64,000 nt of DNA, from NCBI GenBank assembly GCA_015179125.1, contig WHVA01000441.1:1-64000 (forward strand). Direction: 5' to 3'. Origin of the DNA: Gautieria morchelliformis. Its lineage: Eukaryota; Basidiomycota; Agaricomycetes; Gomphales; Gomphaceae. The notes below the pieces were generated by a model that had not been told where the DNA came from, did not search any database, and saw only the letters and a list, made by a program, of their open reading frames with translations. Numbering within the stretch: position 1 is the first letter of the stretch; each line of letters opens with the position of its first letter. The position numbers were made by a program, and so were the translations under genes. Below are positions 56,177 to 64,000 of this stretch, piece after piece.

Positions 56177-56998
56177 ATGTCTACTGTTAATTTGTCCGCT
56201 AACGTCTGTCTTCGAGGAGGTCGTCATCAGACTACCTCTCCTATGTATTACTGTTTCTATGACACTGTCGTTCAGGCCTTGGACGACGCCCTGGGCCCCA
56301 TGGAACTTCGTCTTTATAGTCCCCCTGGCGAGCGCCTCCTCCCCGACGACACCATCGTTCGCGTCATCGGTCGCATTTTCGCCCCTCCGTCGTCTCCCAT
56401 TTTGATGGATGTCATTTCTCTAATGGCTTATCCTGGAGATCCTACATCTGACGAGTATGAGGACGGTATCCCGGATGATCCATCGGTGGCTATTTGGATG
56501 GTTGGAGCTGTTCTGAATAATGCCGAAGTCGATGCGGATCCCCAGACAAGAGCATTCAATCTTGCCGTTTCCGACTACGTCCGAGACGGCCCCAAAGCCT
56601 TTATCTTGGAGTCTGTATCTTTCCTGTGCCTTTTTTTCTTTCATTTATGCATGGCTGAACGTGTCTTCCTCAGGTGTGTTTACAACGGTAATTCAGTTCG
56701 CTGGAGTCGAGCTCCTGCTCCCAATGTTAACACGGCTATCTACGCGTACGGCACGTTCAGGAAAGTGAACGAACATGGGAATTTGAGTATCATTGTCGAT
56801 AATGTCGCGTTGAACGTTGGGCCAGCCACCCTTGGGCCTTGCTCCCCTGGTCGCGCCAAACTTCCTCCTTCCGGAAAGGATGGTAAGTTGCGCCGTCGTG
56901 CCAGGAAGTTCGCAACCACTGTCTCTAAAGACGATGGCGACGACACTCTACCTCACAAGCTTCCTCAGGATGCGCGCCATTCATCCTCTCCACTTTAG
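56177..56998 (+). CDS. Helitron-associated ORF 1, possible OB-fold protein (up to 273 aa)
   Basis: An open frame from 56177 to TAG 56996-56998. The first half has beta-strand-like alternation (MELRLYSPPGERLLPDDTIV, then VIGRIFAPPSSPILMDV). The second half has AIYAYGTFRKVNEHGNLSII and a basic tail (KLRRRARKF). This resembles single-strand-binding OB-fold proteins, and RPA-like ORFs accompany Rep genes in some Helitrons, so an ssDNA-binding role is a reasonable inference. A candidate intron (about 56611-56669) does not keep frame, so read-through is preferred. Confidence 0.5.
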   Translation: MSTVNLSANVCLRGGRHQTTSPMYYCFYDTVVQALDDALGPMELRLYSPPGERLLPDDTIVRVIGRIFAPPSSPILMDVISLMAYPGDPTSDEYEDGIPDDPSVAIWMVGAVLNNAEVDADPQTRAFNLAVSDYVRDGPKAFILESVSFLCLFFFHLCMAERVFLRCVYNGNSVRWSRAPAPNVNTAIYAYGTFRKVNEHGNLSIIVDNVALNVGPATLGPCSPGRAKLPPSGKDGKLRRRARKFATTVSKDDGDDTLPHKLPQDARHSSSPL

Positions 56999-57414
56999 CC
57001 CATTCGTTCTGATGTTACGTTCTCCGGTGACGGCCCCTCGCAGGCGGAACCAGGCAATCTCGTCACTAGGAGTGGTAAACGGCGTGTTGTTCTTACTCCT
57101 TAACTGCCCTCCATGTCCTTTACATTTCTTCCTTTGTATTTGTATCCATCGATTGTATCGTCATTGTATATGTTGCCGTTTTAATCCAACTCTGTGATCT
57201 TTCTTGCATTCCCCTGTCTTGAACTGACCCTGTTTCGAACCTGGGTCGGCCATTGTTGTTTTTGTTTTTTTCCATTTCATGCAAGAACTGATTCACTTCC
57301 AACTCCATTGCCCTACTCCCGGTAGTGGTATATGATTTCTTGGGATCTATATCGGGGGGCTAAGTGGAGGGCGGGGTTCACCTTTTTTATTTATTTTCGT
57401 TCGTTCTGCTTGCC

Positions 57415-59733
57415 ATGGCTTCGGACACTTGGTGTATCCGTGGTATTTCCACGCCAGCCTTTCAGTGGGGTGACAGCAGGCGTGGTCATCTTCACGAGTG
57501 TCGTTATTGCCATCTACCTCTTTTGACCGGTGAACAAGCTGGATTCTGTTGTGGGGATCGAGGCAATCGATTGTGTCACATCCCGCTGCTTCCACCCTTG
57601 CCTGACAAATACGCCCTCTTTGTGGACGATCCTAACCTTTCTTCTTTGTCCTGCGTATTCAATCTCATCTATTCCTTTGCGTCTCTTGAGTCCACAGCTG
57701 AATTTCCCGGCTTGCATGGACCCCCTGGCTTCTTTACCATCCAGGGTCGTCTTTACCATCACCTCCGGCCGTCACATCATGACTCGGCTCTCCGTTGGTT
57801 ATTGTATGACGGTTTCCTGACGGGACTTGCTCCTCATCAAAACTGGTTTAATTGCCTACCTCAACCATGGACAACTGCAATGAAGGATGCCCTCCTGCAT
57901 GTCAATCCCTTCGTTCGTGCTATACGTCAGTTGTCGACTGTACAACCTTCTCAATTTCCGGAGGCTTCTATTGTTTTGAAAGATTCTTCTCCCACAATTG
58001 AGGTGTAGCGTGCGATCCCTTTTTCTTTCCTATGCTTATGTGTTTTAGATTGCTGCCGTCATGTCCTTTCGAAATACTACACGGACCAATGTCCTTCCCC
58101 ATACCCTCTCCATTTCCCGCATTGGCGGTTCAAATCAATCCATTCCTGCTGTCAGTCGTCTCTGGGAACCCTTGGCCTATCCATTACTTTTCCCACACCG
58201 AACTTTAGGTTGGGGCTTAAATGAGGGTGTCCCCCTATGTTCTTCGCCTGAGGATTCTGACTGTGTATCCACGCAGATGTGGTATTATCGTATCAGACTC
58301 CTTCACGAAGAACGTTTTCGCATCTTTGGACGACTTTGCAACGAATATATTGTAGATATGTTCACGTGTGACCTTGAATGTAGATTAAACTATATTCGGC
58401 ACAATCAGCCCGGGGATGGCACTAACCCGACCTCTCGCGATATATATCTCCCTGCTTCCTTCCTTGGATCGAGGAAGTGGGCCTCGGAGCAGATTGCGGA
58501 CGCCCTGGCATTGGCTTCCACGTACGGCCCACCGACCTTTTTTATTACCATGACTTGCAATCCACACTGGCCTGAAATAACTGATCAGTTACGGCCAGGT
58601 CAAGGCTTCGAGGACGTCCCCATAGTTGTCTGCCGTGTATTTAAGCAGAAATTGGCTCACTTCCTTCACACGCTATCATCGATGTTTCCCAACGCCGGAC
58701 CTCGGTTGTACTTGATATACTGCATAGAGTTTCAGAAGCGCGGTCTGCCTCACAGCCACATACTTATCAAGTATCCCTCTGATTGTATTACTCCCACCGA
58801 CATTGATCGAGTTATCTCTGCTGAAATCCCAGAAGATCCTGAAGATGCTGTGCTTATACGCACCCACATGCTACACTCCCATCCGCCTGCTAATCGCCCT
58901 GCCTCTCATTATTGTCAGCGAGAAAACAACGGTGTTCGCAGTTGTCGTTTCAGATATCCACGTGAACTACAACAGACCACTACAATTGATAACGAAGGAC
59001 GAGTTAGCTACCACCGCCGGAAGCCTGGTGATGAAATGGTTGTTCCTCACTGCCTTCCCCTGATCAAAAAATATAAATGCCACATCAACTTTGAAGCTTC
59101 CAGTACGGCTCACTTATTTCAATACATCTTCAAATATATCCACAAAGGTTTCTTTCTTCCACATACCTCCCTTCATGTCCTCACCATGTTTTAGGTCCCG
59201 ATCGGACCTCCGTTCGCTTACGAGACTCCCATAATGAACCCATCGACGAAATTGTGGATTTTTGGGACGCTCAATACTTATCTGCCGGTGAAGCAGCGTG
59301 GAGGATATTGGGTTTCCACATAACCATGAAGGAACCTTCTGTCATAGCTCTCCCCATCCACGAACCTGACTCAACTCTCTATCGGCAATATACGTCCTCC
59401 CCAGAAACCGCTAGATCCATGTCAAAATTGGATCATTACTTTTGTTGGCCTTATGGCACATTTCAAGACAATGATGGCATTACTCGCAATTTCTCTGATA
59501 TCATGTATGCAGAGTACTATACTCTCTTTCGTCTCCAGAAAATGTCTGCTGACCATCTAGAAAATCCTCACTACTACATGGAAAAACCTAATGTGCATGG
59601 ACTGGCCATGATGCATGTTATTCTTCGGGGTGCTCAAACCGCACACGTCGCTCGATTACAACCTGTGCGTCCTTCTGAGGGCGAGCATTTGTTGGGTGCA
59701 TTTATGCTCCTGCACCAAAATCAAGCCAAATAG
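57415..59733 (+). CDS. Helitron Rep nuclease (N-terminal half of RepHel), 741 aa
   Basis: Exons 57415-58002, 58049-59147 and 59195-59733 (sum 2226, in frame). N-terminal zinc-binding region: HECRYCHLPLLTGEQAGFCC. Rep core: FFITMTCNPHWPEI, EFQKRGLPHSHILI (the HUH-type His-x-His) and FQYIFKYIHKG (the two catalytic tyrosines). After the core, AAWRILGFHITMKEPSV is the usual continuation. It ends at TAG 59731-59733, where intact Helitrons run on into a Pif1-type helicase; that domain is absent. Rep nicks and joins DNA ends in rolling-circle transposition. It may act only with helicase supplied elsewhere, or may be a deletion derivative. Confidence 0.85.
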
Positions 59734-59962
59734 ATTCCAGCATTCGTATTTCTTTTGATTTTGACTTGAAACCATGCTGACATTCATTCTATGATTTGTC
59801 GAATTTTCCTTTGATTTTTCAAAGCTGTATTTCTATTTCTTTTCATGTTCTGTCCAACCGACCCTTTGTGGGTGGTTGTGGACAAATTTCCTTTTGAGCT
59901 GCGGCTGTTCACTACCGTGGTACGTTCTATGGGCGCTTAGCACGGCACAAGGTGGTATCACG

Positions 59963-59982
59963 GGCGCTAAAGCGCCGGCTAG
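59963..59982 (+). other. Helitron 3' terminus: hairpin plus CTAG
   Basis: GGCGCTAAAGCGCC forms a short stem-loop, followed after two bases by CTAG, which matches the CTRR end rule of Helitrons. The next base is T, as expected for A/T insertion. Confidence 0.75.
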
Positions 59983-60012
59983 TAGTACATGCGCATGAGA
60001 CACATTTCCCTC

Positions 60013-60045
60013 CTCTCTCAGTGACAACTAAATTCACTGAGAGAG
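60013..60045. repeat. Stem-loop, 11-bp arms
   Basis: ctctctcagtg (60013-60023) and its reverse complement (60035-60045) enclose an 11-nt loop. The right part (gtgacaactaaattcactga) recurs at about 60134. Confidence 0.85.
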
Positions 60046-60093
60046 GCAAGTAAATTAGTCTTTTTTCCTTTCGATTTGTTGACCTAGAAATCC

Positions 60094-60228
60094 TGTAGTG
60101 AATTGATTTCTAGGTAGTGTATAATATATTTAGAGTGACAACTAAATTCACTGAGAGAGTGAATTGATTTCTAGTCGTCTTTTGAGTACCAAGTCCAGTC
60201 CTACTGCCTATAATTCCTGTCCTCTACA
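60094..60228 (+). repeat. Candidate short 5' LTR of the copia element
   Basis: The stretch starts TGTA and ends TACA and directly precedes the primer-binding site. At about 135 bp it is short, and no matching 3' LTR is present to confirm it. Confidence 0.35.
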
Positions 60229-60229
60229 G

Positions 60230-60241
60230 GGTTATGGGCCC
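60230..60241 (+). other. Primer-binding site complementary to initiator tRNA-Met anticodon arm
   Basis: GGTTATGGGCCC is complementary to the anticodon stem-loop of initiator tRNA-Met, the half-tRNA primer known from copia-type elements. The ATG inside it is the gag start. Confidence 0.65.
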
Positions 60242-63067
60242 CGGAGACACTTCACAGAAGCTTTTGGGTGTTGAGAAGCTTGCTACAGATGGAAGTAATT
60301 GGCCGTTGTGGCGAGCCACTCTCATCAGCTATTTCGAGTCCAAAAATCTACTCAAGCATGTAGAAGGGAGAGTCACTCGACCTCCTGATCCTCCAGTCAT
60401 GCCCCCAGGCCATATTCTTACAGAAGCTGAGGAAACTCAGATGGATAAGGCTGAGGAGAAGCTGGAGAGATATCTTGCTAGAGAAGGACAAGCCAAGACC
60501 CAAATCATCATCTCAGTGTCAGAGTCACTGGCTCTGATGCTACAGAAGCAGAAGACAGCAAAAGAGACTTGGGATGCACTGGTCAATGAAATGACCAAAA
60601 AGCCCAAGATGGTCCTCACCAGCCTGCAGAGACAACTCCGCAGTATGAGATGTCCTGAGGATGGAGACTTGAGAGATCATTTGGACAAGGCCCAAGACCT
60701 ATATGCTCGTCTTAATGAGATGGGAGCCAGAGTTTCTGAAGAAGAATTCATGGACATTATCCTTGCGTCACTTCCACCATCCTATGAGGCAGTCATGAAC
60801 GCCCTTACCACTTCGCTTGAAGAATGCGGGATGCCATTAGTGCCTGATAATATTATTAGGGTACTAAAGGCTCAGTATGACAGGAAGAAAACACTCCCGC
60901 AAGAAGAGCAGGTGTTTATTGGTTCATCTACTAAGAAGGACCAGAAGGGGCAGAAGGCGCATATATGCACCAATTGTAAAAAGCCTGGACACTCTATAGA
61001 GAATTGCTGGGCTAAAGGAGGTGGTAAAGAAGGTCAAGGACCACGTCAGAAGAAAAAAGCCAAAGGAAAGAAGAAGAAGAAGGGTAAAGCAAAAGCGAAT
61101 GTTGCCGAAGAAGAGTCCTCTTCTGAGGAAAGTGGTGATGGGCATCTTGCCTTCACCAATTTCGACGAGTGCTCTACTTTTAATTCGAGCACATCCTCAG
61201 GAGTTGTAGTGATACTTGACACCGGAACGACATCGCATATGACTCCTCATAAAAATTTATTGAGGAACTACTGTCAATTCTCACAGCCGAGGACTATCCG
61301 AGCAGCCAACAAAGGCACCTTTGATGCCTTTGGCTCTGGACTGCTCGTATTATCCAATAAGGTTGGAGATAGAACAGTAGAAGTCATGTTGCAAGACACA
61401 TACTATGCACCAAAAATTGCTGCTACCCTCGTCTCAATCAGTCGGTGCGATGATGCTGGCTACGATATTCGACTCGGTGGCCAGAAATGCACAATATCTA
61501 ACACTGCTGGAAAGATATTGATGCAAGCACCGAAGGTCAATGGCTTATATCGACTAGACCTCCAGTCACCAAGTGCTCAAGCCCATATGTGTTTGTCTGC
61601 CATGGAAATTCATCAAAAAATGGGGCACATCTCACAGAAGTCCCTACAACACTTACTTAACCGTGGCATGATATTGGGCATTGAACTGAGCTCCACAGGC
61701 GATAAAATTGTCTGTGATGCGTGCATTCAAGCCAAGATTGCACGCAAACCTCTTCCTCGAGAACCCAGAGACCGAACATCAAAATTCGGTGACAGAATTT
61801 ATTCTGATGTCTGGGGACCTGCAAGACACCTCACGATTGATAAAAAGTCATATTATGTCTCCTTTATCGATGACTATTCAAGAGAATCGGTGATCTATCT
61901 CATGGCGAACAAATCAGAAGCATTCTCAAAGTACAACTCTACGAGGCTCTAATGCTTCGACAGAGAAATGTGCACATCAAGGCACTTGTTTCTGACCGAG
62001 GGGGCGAGTATACGAGCTCTGAATTCGAACAGCACCTAGCCAAACAAGGCACGAAGCATCAGTTGATGGTACACGACACACCAGAGTCTAATGGTGTTGC
62101 CGAACGTCTGAACTGAACTCTCACTGAGAGAACTCGTGCCATGCTGTTAGAATCAGGCCTTCCTAAGATATTATGGGGCTATGCGATACAGCATGCCACT
62201 TATCTTAGGAATAGGACGCATACAAGAGCTCTACCGGATAAAACACCCTACGAGATGATTCACCATGAGAAACCAAATCTCAAAGACATTCACACGTGGG
62301 GAAGCGAAGTCTATGTCAAGGTCACTCAGGGAGATAAATTGGCAGCTCGTGCCAAGAGAGCTCGGTGGATAGGAATTTCTGCGCAGAGTCATGGTCATTA
62401 TATTTATTGCCCATACAGGCAAGCCATAGGGTCACTGATGTGGGCAGCTGTAGCCACTCGACCTGACATTGCATTTGCGGTGTCATTACTCTCGCAATTC
62501 CTCGAAAATCCAGGTGGCACACATTGGAATGCAGTTAAACGTGTCTTCAAATACTTGAAAGGCACGAAGCATTACAAACTCACACTTGGAAGAAATCGAG
62601 ATGGCTTGATGGGGTATTCAGATGCGGATTGGGGTTCACAGAGTCATAGGCGTTCGTATTCGGCATACTTATTTCAGATTGATGGAGGCACTGTTTCATG
62701 GAGTTGCCAGAAACAATCGATAGTAGCCCTCTCATCAACTGAAGCCGAATTCATTGCCCTGACCCATGCGGGCAAAGAGGCTCTCTGGATGTGCCATTTT
62801 ATCTCTGAAATATTCCAACCGCTGAACAGACCCATCCAAGTTTATTCAGACAATCAATCAGCCATTGCAATCATGTATGGCATTCAACAACACACGAGAA
62901 CCAAACATTTCGACATCAGATTATATTTCCTTCGAGATATAATCAAAAATCAAGAAGCCAAGCTCGTTTATTTGCCAACCGAACAAATGTTGGCAGATAT
63001 TCTCACTAAAGGACTTCCTAGTCCTAGAGTGAAGATCCTCAACGATGATCGTCGCTCTACTTCCTGA
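60234..63067 (+). pseudogene. Ty1/copia gag-pol with RT core deleted
   Basis: The first frame (60234-61952) holds a UBN2-type gag (GSNWPLWRATLISYFESKNL), a CCHC knuckle (CTNCKKPGHSIENC), protease DTGTTSHM and the start of integrase (EIHQKMGH, CDACIQAK, SDVWGPA). One base is lost near 61935, after which integrase continues (VSDRGGEY, ESNGVAERLN). TGA lies at 62114, probably from CGA. At about 62410 the frame passes directly from the integrase tail (HGHYIYC) to the RT/RNase H linker (YRQAIGSLMWAAVATRPDI), so the RT catalytic domain is gone. RNase H (VSWSCQKQSIVALSSTEAEF, DNQSAI, KHFDIRLYF) runs to TGA 63065-63067. Confidence 0.88.
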
Positions 63068-63560
63068 GCGGTGGTTCGAGTCGTGGCTTTGTGCCCATCT
63101 CGACATTGATGCTCTGCCGTCTGATGACGGTGAGACTTCTCTGCCCTTTCCTTTGTCTCTTGTCGGGAAGATGATGGGGCCAGTGATGAACCATCATGCC
63201 GGGTAAAGGATGTTGATCGTGTTTGATGGCGTGCCTACTGGTGAATGATGTGAGTAGCGAATGGTCGTTTGGCAAAGAGTGAGTGGAGCGAATATAGAGG
63301 AGGAGTGGTGGAAGGGAAGGGCAAAGTTGAGCGAACACAGAGGAGGAGTGGTGAAAGGTCGGGATTTTCCTCGTCCTCCATTGGGGGGATGAGGGCAGTG
63401 AGATCTACGATCTCTCCGTCTTCTGGTGTCCTGGACTCTTGGTCCAGGGTAGCGTCAGCCATCATGTCGCTGGGCTGCACCAGTGGTGTGGACCGTGAGC
63501 TCGTTGCTCGTGTCCGTCTTCGACTGCGTGGAATCATCATGCTCACAGCCGAGTAGAAGG
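63068..63560. repeat. Retroelement debris, inverted match to 8.29-8.39 kb
   Basis: The minus strand carries an ORF (63235-63546, MSMMIPRSRRRTRATSS start) resembling the disordered N-terminus of a gag, followed by the block shared with 8285-8390. It abuts the copia stop directly, so the copia 3' LTR is missing. Confidence 0.5.
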
Positions 63561-64000
63561 TCTACTGGAGGGTCTCAACGATGTTTAGTCATCGACGTAG
63601 CGATCTTTTTCAAGATTGCTTCAAATCCACAATCGGTTGGCCGCGTGGCGATCAACCGCAGGATAGTTCAAAAAGGTGTAAAGATGTCTATCTTAAGCCT
63701 TGAGTCACAAGAGCATGGCAGAACTTGACCAATGTGTGGTATTCTGATGCTACGTAGTGACAGTGTAAGGGTAAGATGCGATGGGAACCGCTGACCGGTT
63801 CCCACGCATAAACTATACAGTGGGTCCCTAAGGGGCCCACTGGGATTATGTAATAACTAGTATACATGTATGATACCTAGGTTACTTACACACAGGGAGG
63901 TTTAAACAAACACACGGGGCCTGGAGCACGAGATGTACGTCAGGCCGTCTAAGATGATGATGCAAGAGTTATACCGGGTAGTCCTGTCGAGCCTTGCACC
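63561..64000. other. Window end, no gene; two short inverted repeats
   Basis: Stem tgggaaccg/cggttccca (63782-63804) and an imperfect stem gtgggtccc/ggggcccac (63830-63850) lie close together. They may be part of a small repeat element cut by the window edge. Confidence 0.45.

Larger units (their letters stand above)
54984..59982 (+). mobile_element. Helitron, Rep-only (helicase missing)
   Basis: The interior carries a Helitron-type Rep nuclease gene and an upstream ORF on the plus strand. The right end is typical: a 6-bp-stem hairpin (GGCGCT AA AGCGCC, 59963-59976) then GG and CTAG at 59979-59982, followed by T. The left end is a candidate only: TCTGACATATTACTACTACT at 54984, similar to the TC...TACTA starts of Helitrons. 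No Pif1 helicase motifs are found between the Rep end (59733) and the hairpin. A retroelement-like fragment and an internal duplication disturb the left part. Confidence 0.75.

Noticed and set aside
1..64000. tRNA or rRNA genes
   Set aside because: No cloverleaf with A and B boxes and no rRNA-like conserved block was noticed on either strand; a tRNA scan would settle it.

Overview
The window looks like a gene-sparse, transposon-rich stretch of an Agaricomycete (mushroom or wood-decay basidiomycete) nuclear genome. Protein genes are cut by many introns of about 45-65 nt with CT-A-C type branch sites. The gene content (Clp1-like mating-pathway proteins, multi-exon P450s, a heme-thiolate peroxidase, LigE-like GSTs, an Old Yellow Enzyme) and the elements (chromodomain Ty3/gypsy, Ty1/copia, a basidiomycete-type Helitron) all fit that group. 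Species cannot be named from sequence alone.

Layout. 1-8.0 kb: a complete Ty3/gypsy chromovirus with 653/654-bp LTRs and a 5-bp target duplication. Its gag-pol is broken, but an intact two-exon antisense gene encodes a Zn2Cys6-like protein. 8.0-10.6 kb: repeat debris and a small 135-aa hypothetical gene. 10.6-14.85 kb: a 5'-truncated gypsy element on the minus strand, whose pol has lost RNase H in frame, plus a 3' accessory ORF. 14.9-18.2 kb: minisatellite, an epoxide-hydrolase remnant and unassigned DNA. 18.2-28.7 kb: a sugar transporter with a one-base lesion, an EXPERA-domain gene in eight exons, an intact P450, an inverted P450 relic and a second intact P450. 29.6-36.7 kb: a clp1-like gene, two LigE-like GST paralogues and an OYE. 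37.3-48.4 kb: a segmental-duplication array in which clp1-like genes alternate with 3' pieces of a chromodomain/coiled-coil/C2H2 gene, ending in the only full-length copy of that gene. 49.2-53.8 kb: methylcrotonyl-CoA carboxylase alpha subunit (14 exons) and a heme-thiolate peroxidase. 55-60 kb: a Helitron with the Rep nuclease but no helicase. 60.1-63.1 kb: a Ty1/copia element with the reverse-transcriptase core deleted. 63.1-64 kb: repeat debris matching the start of the window in inverted orientation.

How the genes fit together. P450s, OYE, GSTs, peroxidase and the epoxide-hydrolase remnant form a loose oxidative/detoxification neighbourhood, each gene with its own promoter. MCC alpha is mitochondrial leucine catabolism. 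The Clp1-like proteins belong to the family that acts under the A mating-type homeodomain proteins in clamp-cell development; here the family has four members, three in tandem. Most exon structures below are my own reconstructions from splice signals and reading frame. Frame sums support them: the transporter is exactly one base short of a multiple of three, and the other intact genes close in frame.
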